From assembly GCF_017357525.1 (NCBI RefSeq), contig NZ_CP036172.1, positions 1,524,561 to 1,588,560 on the forward strand: 64,000 bases of DNA, given 5' to 3'. A model generated the notes under the pieces. It was not told the DNA's origin, did not search any database, and saw nothing but the letters and a program-made list of their open reading frames with translations. Below, one piece after another: positions 22,301 through 28,313 of this stretch (position 1 is its first letter; each line of letters begins with the position of its first letter). Both the position numbers and the translations under genes were made by a program. This stretch comes from Methanofollis aquaemaris. GTDB taxonomy: Archaea > Halobacteriota > Methanomicrobia > Methanomicrobiales > Methanofollaceae.

Positions 22301-25300
22301 CGTAGAATCCCGGGATCTCATAGACATGGACGGGGTGTTGTTCGGTCGAAGTACCTCCGTCTCCGAAGTACCACCGCCAACCGGCCGGATAGTCGGAGGT
22401 ATCGGTGAACTGTACCGCAAGGGGTGCTTCTCCAGAGGTGACATTACAGGTAAAATCCGCGACAATCCTGGCATCACCGACATGAACATAGTTTTCGCGG
22501 ATGGTGGTGTTTTCACCGACCTCGTTTTCGACCGTGAGTCTCACCGAGTAGTACCCCTCGTCAACATAGACATGCTCTGGATTCTCTTCGTCAGAAGTAC
22601 CCCCGTCGCCGAAGTCCCAGGCATAGGTCAGCGGCGGCGTGCCGGTGGAATCGCTCCAGAACCGCACGGTAAGCGGCGGATCGCCATATGGGTATCCCGC
22701 CGTGAATAGTGCAACCGGTGCCTCCAGATTCTCTTTCGTGAAGGTGACAGCATCGGTGTTCACCCACCCCTGCGTGAAGGTGAGACGGAGCACATGCACC
22801 CCGACCGGGAGATCGACCTCGGTCTCGACCGTCTCATAGGTGCCCCACCCACCGGTATTCGGCGAGGTCACCCGTCCGACCTCGGTACCGTCCACCGAGA
22901 GGACGCACTCCTTACCGTTCTGCGGGGTCGCGAGGAGGAAGCCAGCGGTGTACCTTCCGGCCTCTTCGATGTGGACAGTGTACTCGAGCCACTCGCCGGG
23001 ATAGGCGTACGAGGTGGTGACCGCACCGTTCCAGCCTTCAAGGTCGACGTCGTCGGAGCGGTAGTCCGAGTTGCCCTGGTTCCCAGCCTGGGTGTCGTGG
23101 TATGCAACGCCCTCGCCGCCGAGGTCGTAGTCCTCGGCCTCGATACGGCCGGGGAGGGCGTGGTCCTTGAAGGGCGTCTGCCCCCCTTCGCCGGTGACGA
23201 TGATCTCGTCCTCAGCAGAGGCGGTGCCGCCCGGACCGGTGACCGTCAGAGAGACCGTGTGGGTGCCCGGGTTCTCGTAGAGATGCACCGGATTTGCATC
23301 GGTTGAAGTATCGCCGTCACCAAATGTCCAGGCACATTCGGTTGCGTGGAGCGAGGTGTCGGTGAACTGCACCGTCAAGGGTACCTCACCTGAGGTGGGG
23401 TCCGCGGTGAAGCTCGCAACCGGTTGCTGGTACCCGACTACGACGAGATCCTCACGGACGACCGTGTCCGCGCCGGCCTCGTTCTGCACCGTGAGCGTCA
23501 CCGTGTACGTCCTCTCCTCGGCATAGAGATGCACCGGATTGGGATCGGTTGAGGTCTCGCCGTCACCGAACTCCCACGAGTAGGCGAGCGGCGGGGTGCC
23601 GGTGCAGTGGCTCGTGAACTGGACAGCAAGTGGCGGAGCACCTGAGGTGACGTTCGCCAAGAAGTCCGCGACCGGTGCCGCCGGGCCTTCCTTCGTAAAG
23701 GTGACGGCGTCGGCGTTCACCCAGCCCTGCGGGAAGGTGAGACGGAGCACATGCGTCCCGGCCGGGAGATCGACTTCGGTCTCGACTGTCTCATAGATGC
23801 CCCAGCCACCGGTGTTCGGCGAGGTCACCCTCGCAACATCTGAACCGTCCACCGAGAGGATACACTCCTTGCCGTTCTGCGGCGTCGCAAGACTGAAGAT
23901 AGCGGTGTACCTCCCGGCCTCATCGATGTGGACGGTGTACTCCAGCCACTCGCCGGGATACGCGTACGAGGTCGTGACCGCACCGTTCCAGCCTTCAAGG
24001 TCGACGTCGTCCGAGCGGTAGTCCGAGTTACCCTGGTTGCCCGCCTCGGTGTCATGGTACGCGACCCCCTCGCCACCTAGGTCATAGTCTTCGGCCTCGA
24101 TCCGGCCGGGGAGGCCGTGGTTCTTGAAGGGCGTCTGGCCGTCCTCGCCGGTGACGAGAATCTCGTCCTCCGCAGAGGCAATGCCGCCCGGACCGGTGAC
24201 GGTCAGGGTGACCGTGTAGGTGCCAGGACTCTCGTAGACATGCACCGGATTTTCCTCTGTCGAAGTCTCGCCGTCACCAAATGTCCAGGCGCATTCGGTC
24301 GCGTGGAACGAGGTGTCGGCGAACTGTACCGAAAGCGGCGCCTCACCGGAAGAGGGGGCCGCCGTGAAACTCGCAACCGGTTGCTGGTACCCGACCACGA
24401 TCAGGTCGTCGCGGACGAGCGTGTCCTCGCCGGCCTCGTTCCTGACTGTGAGCGTCACCGGATACGTGCCATCAGTGGCATAGAGATACACCGGATTTTC
24501 TTTGGTTGAAGTCCCACCGTCCCCGAACTCCCAGGAGTATGTGAGCGGCGGGGTGCCGGTGGAGTCGCTTGTGAACTGCACCACTAGAGGCGGTTCACCA
24601 GAGGTGACGTTCGCCGAGAAGTCCGCGATCGGTGCCGCCGGACCCTCCTTCGTGAAGGTGATGGCGTCGGCGTTCACCCACCCCTGCGGGAAGGTGAGCC
24701 TGAGCACATGCATCCCGGCTGGCAGGTCGACCTCGGTCTCGACTGTCTCGTAGGTACCCCAACTCCCGGTATTCCGCGAGGCCACACGTCCGACTTCGGT
24801 GCCGTCCACCGAGAGGACGCACTCCTTGCCTTCCTGCGGAGTGGCGAGGATGAAACCGGCCGTATATATGCCATCTTCTGGGATGTCGACGGTGTACTCC
24901 AGCCACTCGCCGGGGTAGGCATACGAGGTGGTGACCGCACCGTTCCACTCCTCGAGGTCGACGTCGTCGGAGCGGCAGTCGGAGTTGCCCTGGTTGCCGG
25001 CCTCGGTGTCGTGGTACGCCACTCCCTCCCCGCCGAGGTCATAGTCCTCGGCCTCGATACGGCACGGGAGTGCATGGGTCTTGAAAGGCGTCTGCCCGCC
25101 GCCGGGTGCGAGGACCGTGATCTCCTCCTGCGCAGAAGCAGTGCCCCCCGGACCGGTGACCGTGAGTTTCACGGTGTAGATGCCGGGACTGGTATAGGTG
25201 TGGGCCGGATCCTGCCCGGTCGAAGTACCGCCGTCACCGAAGTTCCACTGCCAGGCGGTTGCATGGCGGGAGGTGTCGGTGAACTGCACCGAAAGCGGCG

Positions 25301-27107
25301 CCTCGCCGGAGGTGACATTCGCCGTAAAACCAGCCAGGGGTGCGGGATGGCCGACCTCAATCAGGCCCTCGTGGATGACGGTGTCGCTCCCGGCACTGTT
25401 GGTCGCCGTGAGCCGTACGGTGTAGGTGCCCTCCTCGACATAGACATGCACCGGATTTTCCGCAATCGAAGTCCCGCCGTCGCCGAACTCCCAGGCATAC
25501 GTGAGGGGCCCGGCGCCGGTCACCTGGCTGGTGAAGCGGACTGCAAGTGGCGGGGCGCCGGTGGTGACATTCGCCGCGAAATCCGCCACAGGCGCCGCCG
25601 GACCAACCTTTGTGATCTCAAATGAGTCCAGGTTCAGACCGCCACCCATCGTGACCCTTATCACATGGCGGCCCTCGGAAAGGGCGATCGCAGCAGGCGT
25701 CTCCACGGTGGTGAAGCCTGACCATCCGTTCTTCGGCGCCCTCACCGTTGCCCCACGCACACCGTCCACTGCGAGATCCAGGCTCTGACCTTCCAGGTCT
25801 GAAGTCATTCTGAAAGAGAAGAGATAGTTCCCGGCGTCGGAGACGTCCACCGTATATTCCAGCCACTCCCCTCTCGCGGTGTAGCCGACATTGACGACCC
25901 CGATGCTCTCCCATCTCTCGATATCCACATCGTCACTCCTGAAGGCACCTCCCTGGTTCCCCCTGGTGGCGTCATGGTAGGCGACACCCTCGCCACCATA
26001 GTCGTACTCCTCGGCCTCCACCCGGCAGGGAACCGTCCGCGCCACATAGGGTTCTGACTGACCACCGGTCACGACGACATACTCATTCTTCACCTCACCT
26101 GCAGTCCCGAACTCATTGGTGACCTTGAAAGAGACCGTGTAGCGGCCTGGAGATGAGTAGGTGTGCTCGGGATCTTTTCCGGTTGCATCAGTGACCCCGT
26201 CCCCGTTAAAGTCCCAGGCATACTCAAAAGGGGGTGTTCCCCCCGGGCTCCCGGTGAACCTGACTTTGAGCGGGGCCTTTCCATTCCGTGGATCCGCGGT
26301 AAAATCTGCCGACGGGATTGAAGGCCTTGGTAAGGCAGAAGAGAGAACCTCGTACCACCGGTCGGCCATCTTCTTCTCTCCCTGGTGGTTGGGATGAAGG
26401 TGATCCCTGAGGTCGGTGCCGACATTAAACCCGGAATTCTGGTCGACAAGTATGACCCTGGACTGAGATGTGTCCAGAGATTCTACCAGACCCGGGATCT
26501 CTGCATTGTATGCATCCACATATTGTGTGTAGAACGAAAACTTCATCGGGATGATCTCTGCGATGTAGACGGTGACCCTCGGATTGTACTCCCTGAGAAT
26601 CCCGACGACCGCCCTGAGATCCTCGACGGTCTCATTGGCCACCTTCACAGGGGACTTGGGATAGCCCTGCTGGAGGAGGTCGTTGGTGCCCAGGTGGATG
26701 AGCACATGGTCGGGTGTATCCCCCCTCGTCTTGAGGGTGTCCAGCCAGACCGAGAGGTTCCCGTTCTGAGGTTCGTACTCAGCGTTCCCAAAGGCAACAT
26801 GATCTGTCCGCCACCCGGGTCGCCCCTCATTGTCCTTATCAAAATCAAGTTGGAAATCCGGGCCCGGCCGGGTTCCGACAAAATTCACCTCATAACCATT
26901 CTCATTCAACAGGTTCCATAGGTGATACCGATAACTCGGATAATTTACACCACTCTGCTCGTCGATCGCCCCGGCCGTAACCGAATCACCCAGAGGCAGG
27001 ATCTTCGTCTCATCACCTGCCGCCGAGACCATTCCGACGACAACAATACTGAATAGAACTAGCGATAACAAAATAAAACGTCTCGTAACCCGTCCCCCCA
27101 TAGACAT
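12171..27107 (-). CDS. Giant secreted SGNH-esterase / multi-CBM6 / multi-PKD surface protein
   Basis: From the ATG at 27107 the product is 4978 residues, roughly 0.5 MDa by estimate. Residues 1-30 form a signal peptide (basic start, hydrophobic core, cut near VSAAG). Residues 35-255 form an SGNH hydrolase domain with all blocks: Ser42 in LPLGDSVTAG, Gly98 in GRPGW, Asn142 in HLGTND, and Asp235/His238 in RDHLHPN. The rest alternates 15 CBM6-like carbohydrate-binding modules (RIEAEDYDLGGEGVAYHD type) with about 27 PKD domains (WDFGDG type). The order shows an internal block duplication. There is no C-terminal membrane helix and no PGF-CTERM-like sorting tail, so attachment is unclear. An in-frame GTG at 27215 would add 36 residues ahead of the signal peptide, but a strong TATA box inside that stretch argues against it. 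The likely role is an extracellular esterase-adhesin acting on acylated polysaccharide (inference). Confidence 0.9.
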   Translation of the reverse strand: MSMGGRVTRRFILLSLVLFSIVVVGMVSAAGDETKILPLGDSVTAGAIDEQSGVNYPSYRYHLWNLLNENGYEVNFVGTRPGPDFQLDFDKDNEGRPGWRTDHVAFGNAEYEPQNGNLSVWLDTLKTRGDTPDHVLIHLGTNDLLQQGYPKSPVKVANETVEDLRAVVGILREYNPRVTVYIAEIIPMKFSFYTQYVDAYNAEIPGLVESLDTSQSRVILVDQNSGFNVGTDLRDHLHPNHQGEKKMADRWYEVLSSALPRPSIPSADFTADPRNGKAPLKVRFTGSPGGTPPFEYAWDFNGDGVTDATGKDPEHTYSSPGRYTVSFKVTNEFGTAGEVKNEYVVVTGGQSEPYVARTVPCRVEAEEYDYGGEGVAYHDATRGNQGGAFRSDDVDIERWESIGVVNVGYTARGEWLEYTVDVSDAGNYLFSFRMTSDLEGQSLDLAVDGVRGATVRAPKNGWSGFTTVETPAAIALSEGRHVIRVTMGGGLNLDSFEITKVGPAAPVADFAANVTTGAPPLAVRFTSQVTGAGPLTYAWEFGDGGTSIAENPVHVYVEEGTYTVRLTATNSAGSDTVIHEGLIEVGHPAPLAGFTANVTSGEAPLSVQFTDTSRHATAWQWNFGDGGTSTGQDPAHTYTSPGIYTVKLTVTGPGGTASAQEEITVLAPGGGQTPFKTHALPCRIEAEDYDLGGEGVAYHDTEAGNQGNSDCRSDDVDLEEWNGAVTTSYAYPGEWLEYTVDIPEDGIYTAGFILATPQEGKECVLSVDGTEVGRVASRNTGSWGTYETVETEVDLPAGMHVLRLTFPQGWVNADAITFTKEGPAAPIADFSANVTSGEPPLVVQFTSDSTGTPPLTYSWEFGDGGTSTKENPVYLYATDGTYPVTLTVRNEAGEDTLVRDDLIVVGYQQPVASFTAAPSSGEAPLSVQFADTSFHATECAWTFGDGETSTEENPVHVYESPGTYTVTLTVTGPGGIASAEDEILVTGEDGQTPFKNHGLPGRIEAEDYDLGGEGVAYHDTEAGNQGNSDYRSDDVDLEGWNGAVTTSYAYPGEWLEYTVHIDEAGRYTAIFSLATPQNGKECILSVDGSDVARVTSPNTGGWGIYETVETEVDLPAGTHVLRLTFPQGWVNADAVTFTKEGPAAPVADFLANVTSGAPPLAVQFTSHCTGTPPLAYSWEFGDGETSTDPNPVHLYAEERTYTVTLTVQNEAGADTVVREDLVVVGYQQPVASFTADPTSGEVPLTVQFTDTSLHATECAWTFGDGDTSTDANPVHLYENPGTHTVSLTVTGPGGTASAEDEIIVTGEGGQTPFKDHALPGRIEAEDYDLGGEGVAYHDTQAGNQGNSDYRSDDVDLEGWNGAVTTSYAYPGEWLEYTVHIEEAGRYTAGFLLATPQNGKECVLSVDGTEVGRVTSPNTGGWGTYETVETEVDLPVGVHVLRLTFTQGWVNTDAVTFTKENLEAPVALFTAGYPYGDPPLTVRFWSDSTGTPPLTYAWDFGDGGTSDEENPEHVYVDEGYYSVRLTVENEVGENTTIRENYVHVGDARIVADFTCNVTSGEAPLAVQFTDTSDYPAGWRWYFGDGGTSTEQHPVHVYEIPGFYAVKLETSSGYYPASVIKEITVSPAGQAQHPFKNHTLPCRIEAEDYDLGGDYVAYYDAEPRNRGDSTYRSDDVDLGEMDGAVAIVDTNPLEWAEYTVEIPEAGEYMATFHMVPDDPDEYYIVKHCILSVDGSGAVQVPAMMAEPGETFHGVDAVVDLPEGRHVLRFAFPEGGVNLDAVTLTRRGTVEPPVADFEVKFLNVPTDPCTDAYSLVSTSTGTHPMTYFWDYGDGTTCTVDNPHTVFYDGEGAPDYQITLTVTNSAGSSEITKSLYHREPGLGEISFEANVTSGEAPLAVRFTGDPPAGAVSTYWWFGDGTPEIENQNELEHVFTDHGTYEVRFGARGTYGRGNSTTKMITVTTPEGQLPFKDRYLPPYTPSRIEAEDYDLGGEGVAYHDTDPGVNQGGAYREEGVDLTTWDKVTAISHTEPGEWVEYTLDIRESKNYKVIFDVATPQSGKECVLSVDGTEVGRVTAPNTGTWSAFEPVEIFVDLPEGKHILRVTFPQGEVNLDRIRFDRGDSTRPMGRATANVTSGEAPLTVQFTSNFTGTQPFSYSWDFGDGITSEEENPVHQFTRAGTYDVILTVENRYGSTPDVLQITAVAEDGQAPYKHHELPCCIEAEDFDVGGEGVAYHDSDPEVNQGGSYHRRTEGVDIDWWGESVYSIDPGEWLEYTVDIPVAGTYMTSFNLAALEDGKECILSMDGSEIVRIVCPNTGAEDSLEIVYGGEIELPAGRHVLRLTFPEGAGSIDAFYLTRGEDEPPVADFSAYTLHDDLSSIQFSNNCTGTFPRSYFWDFGDGEISTEPNPFHSYLGMPYGYYTVKLTVTNSAGSDTVAKTFLRGYSSIMKASKSAYPTSGDTPIEVRFIETTPVDENNETAILDAAFETNVTSGEAPLTVQFTDVIEGDVRAQAWDFGDGTSSLEPAPVHRYEEPGNYTVTFTVVGPGGASKVEGEIIVLPAGEKESEGSFFPQEKIVVLASSAGQTPFKDHALPGRIEAEDYDLGGEGVAYHDTETGNQGNSDYRSEDVDLEFWDGAITTSYAYPGEWLEYTVEIEEAGRYTAGFSLATPQAGKECILLVDGVVVGRVTAPNTGGWGTYETIETGVDLPAGTHVLRVVFPQGWVNADAVTFTKEGPAAPVADFSANITSGAPPLAVQFTSTSTGTPPLTYSWEFGDGENSTEENPIHLYATDGTYPVTLTVRNEAGEDTLVRDDLIVVGYQKPVASFTADPTSGEAPLSVQFTDTSLHATECAWTFGDGETSDEDHPVYVYEDTGIYTVTLTVTGPGGTASAEDEIVVTGEGGQTPFKDHTLPGRIEAEDYDLGGEGIAYHDTEVSNQGNSDYRSDDVDLEGWNGAVTTSYAFPGEWLEYTVRIDEAGRYMAGFLLATPQNGKECVLSVDGTEVGRVTSRNTGSWGTYEKVETSVDLPAGVHVLRLTFPQGWVNTDALTFTKEGPAAPVADFSANVTAGAPPLAVQFMSQCTGTPPLTYSWEFGDGGTSTEENPVHLYAGEGTYSVTLTVSNGAGEDMLVREDLIVVGYQQPVASFTADPTSGEAPLSVQFTDTSLHATECAWTFGDGEASDEDHPVHVYEDAGTYTVTLTVTGPGGTASTEDEIIVTGQGGQTPFKDHTLPGRIEVEDYDLGGEGIAYHDTEAGNQGNSDYRSDDVDLEGWNGAVTTSYAYPGEWLEYTVDIEETGRYTAGFLLATPQAGKECVLSVDGTAVRRVTSPNTGGWGTYEMVETSVDLPAGTHVLRLTFPQGWVNADAVIFTKEDLEAPVANFSATFISGHVPHTVCFTSHSTGTPPLTHTWDFGDGSTSEEENPRHRYVEEGHYSVRLTVQNAAGENTIIRENCVRVGNPRTIANFTRNITSGEAPLAVQFTDHSPHATAWRWYFGDGGTSTEQHPVHVFENPGVYVVKLEAKCGMFDEIALKEITVTPPGQARYPFKNHTLPCRIEAEDYDLGDECIAYYDAGPGNRGDSTYRSDDVDLGEMGGAVAIMDTAPLEWVEYTVNITEAGEYMATFHMVPDNPEEYGLVKHCTLSVDSAEAVKVPAMLADPGEAFRSVDAVVDLPAGQHVLRFAFPEGGVNLDAVTFTRGAAVEPPVADFEMKRLYEFGRTPGIAPYRLVSTSTGAHPMTYFWEFDDGSTSTEENPCHRFDYYSRPKISLTVTNSAGSSEVTKHLRETYLYDDRDLGAISFEANVTSGKAPLAVRFTGVPPEGTVSTSWNFGDGSPEIEDQNEMEHLFAEDGIYTVTFEAEGNYGYKNSTSQAITVTTPEGQAPFKIPSFPYLIEAEDYDLGGEGVAYHDADPEVNQGGAYREEGVDLTTWGKVTAISHTEPGEWVEYTLDIEKSKNYKITLEAATPQSGKECVISVDGAEVGRVTALNTGDWSAFEPVEIFVDLPEGTHVVRVTFPEGGVNLDSIHIPWYVGDPSPPSVETSANVTSGEAPLAVQFTSGVTGTQPFSYSWNFDDGTTSDEENPLHEFIRAGTYHVVLTVDSPYGLRTSGHEITVTGEGGQVPFKNHALPCRIEAEDYDLGGEGVAYHDTETGNQGNSDYRSDDVDLESWNGAVTTSYAYPGEWLEYTVEIEEAGTYTAALLLATPQAGKECVLSVDGTEVGRVTSPNTGGWGNYKTVETEVDLPAGTHVLRLTFPQGWVNADAVIFTKGGTAAPVADFSANVTSGEPPLAVQFTDTSLNANGWSWDFGDGEVSDEQHPFHLFGTSGVYEVWLTVDGSDGSTSKACTVITVFEPDQKPYRTHTLPCRIEAEDYDWGGEEVAYHDKNEGNQGNSTYRSDDVDLVEIDGVTAIGHTEPGEWVRYTVDVPEAGVYTAVFHAHALDHGARCTLHSPGSEDASVSVYRKLDDMIFQTFPDQFRIDSPGKQVLDLSFDEGEMFIDAITVLKGDVEAPRAEFEMNVTSGDLPLAVGFASRTTGTGPFSYAWDFGDGGSSDEENPTHIFTDAGVHIVTLTLTSHSLFSSSISKEIVVVSPDPVQEPYTNHTVPCRIEAEDFDLGGADVAYHDSDPGKNWGGAYRDEGVDLLERDGVIFIYAIYSGEWVEYTVDIPKAGRYRAAFMLGHDSVSGEKPVLLSVDGTEVGEVRMPKIYGGFRTADTMIDLPEGRHVLRLTFPDGGGRIDAFEITRGEAEPPTADFSASYLMDYLPGTQFSNNCTGTFPRSYFWDFGDGETSTDPNPSHSYYDLPYGYYTVKLTVTNSAGSDTVAKTFLKGDPNLVKASKSVDPTSGDTPIEVQFIETTPVDENNETTLLDAAFETNVTSGEAPLTVQFTDVIEGDVRAQAWDFGDGTSSLEPAPVHRYEEPGNYTVTFSVVGPGGASKAEGEIIVLPTEEKSDGRATYPVNQGKASKTRIQTVGDEGNRPFTFFSF
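19318..25048 (-). repeat. Internal superblock 1 of the giant gene (six CBM6 units)
   Basis: Taking the codons for IEAE as the marker of each CBM6 module, successive modules lie at about 25048, 24091, 23131, 22171, 21159 and 20447, and the next block begins at 19318. The spacings are about 957, 960, 960, 1012, 712 and 1129 bases. The module types run A-A-A-B-C-D, judged from sequences such as GNQGNSDYRSDD (A), NRGDSTYRSDD (B) and NQGGAYREEG (C). The block closes with a PKD unit ending VHRYEEPGNYTVTF. Confidence 0.85.
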
Positions 27108-27121
27108 TGAATGTGAGGGGA

Positions 27122-27142
27122 GATATTTATTATAATATATAA
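27122..27142 (-). promoter_or_regulatory. Promoter TATA box of the giant surface-protein gene
   Basis: The minus strand reads TTTATATATTATAATAAATA here, a strong archaeal TATA element in an AT-rich stretch. Its centre is 25-31 bases upstream of the ATG at 27107. Transcription would therefore start at or within a few bases of the start codon, giving a leaderless mRNA. No Shine-Dalgarno-like sequence precedes this ATG. Confidence 0.6.
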
Positions 27143-27353
27143 ATATTCCCAGATCGTTTGATCGTTCTGTGGAATTAAAAGAAATATAATAAAATAATAT
27201 CCATAAATATTCCACCTAATATGGATAAGGCCAATAAAGTAATTCAAATGGAGAATTTAAGAATTTTTGATAATATCTATCCGAGCCAAGATCGCCGGAA
27301 TGCATATATATAGAGAACTTCTCTCAAAGGGTGATCCTGACGGGGGAGACGAG

Positions 27354-28280
27354 GTGGAGAGAGATAAAGTCGCCATTCTGATCATCAACTGGAACGGTAA
27401 GGAAGACACGCTGGAATGCATCAGGTCACTGCAGGAGCAGGACTACCCGGCATGCGAGATCATCGTCATCGACAACGGATCGATCGACGGTTCGGCCGAT
27501 GCCTTCAGGGCCATCGAACCGCCGATTAATCTTATTGAGAGCGAAAAAAACCTGGGATTCGCAGGCGGGATCAATCTCGGGGTTACCTATGCGATGGAGC
27601 ACGGGATGCCCTACACACTCATCTACAACAACGACACCATCGCCGATCCCAGGATGGTCCGCAGCCTGGTTGAGATCCTGGAATCAGATCCGACTGTGGG
27701 GATCGTCACCGGCAAAGTCTATGACTACTATATTCCGGACCGGCTCCTTGTGGTGGGCAAAAAAATCAACTTCTCCACCGGCCGGATGTTTAATGAAGGG
27801 TATTCAGAGACCGACCGGGGACAGCACGACGAAATACGCGAATACTCATATATCGACGGGGTCTTCTGGCTTTCAAGGACCGAGGTCTTTCAGACAGTCG
27901 GGTTCTTCGATACCAGTTATTTCTATCAGTTCGAAGAAGTGGACTTCTGTGCCCGGGCAAACAAGCACTACCGGATCCTCTACACCCCACACGCAAAGAT
28001 ATGGCACAAAGGAGGAAAAAGCGTCGGCGGACGCAAGAGTCCGACTGAGGTCTACTACTTTGCCAGGAACAAGTTCATCTTCATGCGCCGGTATGCCACA
28101 CAACGACAGTTCCTGACATTTCTCCTCCACCAGGTTCTGGTGGACAACCCCAGAGAACTCGGTGGGGCCCTGATAAAAGGGCGGTTTAACACACTTCTAC
28201 CGCAAATCCGGGGAGTTGCGGACGGGGTCCGCAAGGCAAAAATGGAATCCCCGTCCATTCCCGGAAAATATGGGGGATGA
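27354..28280 (+). CDS. Glycosyltransferase family 2 protein (rhamnosyltransferase-like)
   Basis: The catalytic domain starts VAILIINWNGKEDTLECIRS, followed by IIVIDNGSIDGS and NLGFAGGINLG. The NND in YNNDTIADP serves as the DxD-type metal site. The later segment IDGVFWLSRTEVFQTVGFFD with YFYQFEEVDFCARA is typical of the GT2 group that includes rhamnosyltransferases. I prefer the GTG at 27354 because GGGGGAG lies five bases before it and the domain starts at once. An ATG at 27300 would add 18 unconserved residues. The gene is divergent from the giant CBM6/PKD gene and convergent with the beta-helix/CBM6 gene, so it belongs to the surface-glycan region. Donor sugar is unknown. Confidence 0.9.
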   Translation: MERDKVAILIINWNGKEDTLECIRSLQEQDYPACEIIVIDNGSIDGSADAFRAIEPPINLIESEKNLGFAGGINLGVTYAMEHGMPYTLIYNNDTIADPRMVRSLVEILESDPTVGIVTGKVYDYYIPDRLLVVGKKINFSTGRMFNEGYSETDRGQHDEIREYSYIDGVFWLSRTEVFQTVGFFDTSYFYQFEEVDFCARANKHYRILYTPHAKIWHKGGKSVGGRKSPTEVYYFARNKFIFMRRYATQRQFLTFLLHQVLVDNPRELGGALIKGRFNTLLPQIRGVADGVRKAKMESPSIPGKYGG

Positions 28281-28313
28281 AGTCCAACGGCAAGACGCCG
28301 GACCACACCCCAT

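Noticed and set aside
12171-27107. Regularly spaced repeats of about 957 bases considered as a CRISPR or satellite array
   Set aside because: The repeats are far too long and keep one open reading frame with conserved domain motifs; they are protein modules. No CRISPR repeats or cas genes were seen anywhere in the window.
27108-27215. Extended start (GTG at 27215) of the giant gene
   Set aside because: It would place 36 residues before a normal signal peptide, and a strong TATA box lies inside this stretch, making the ATG at 27107 more likely.
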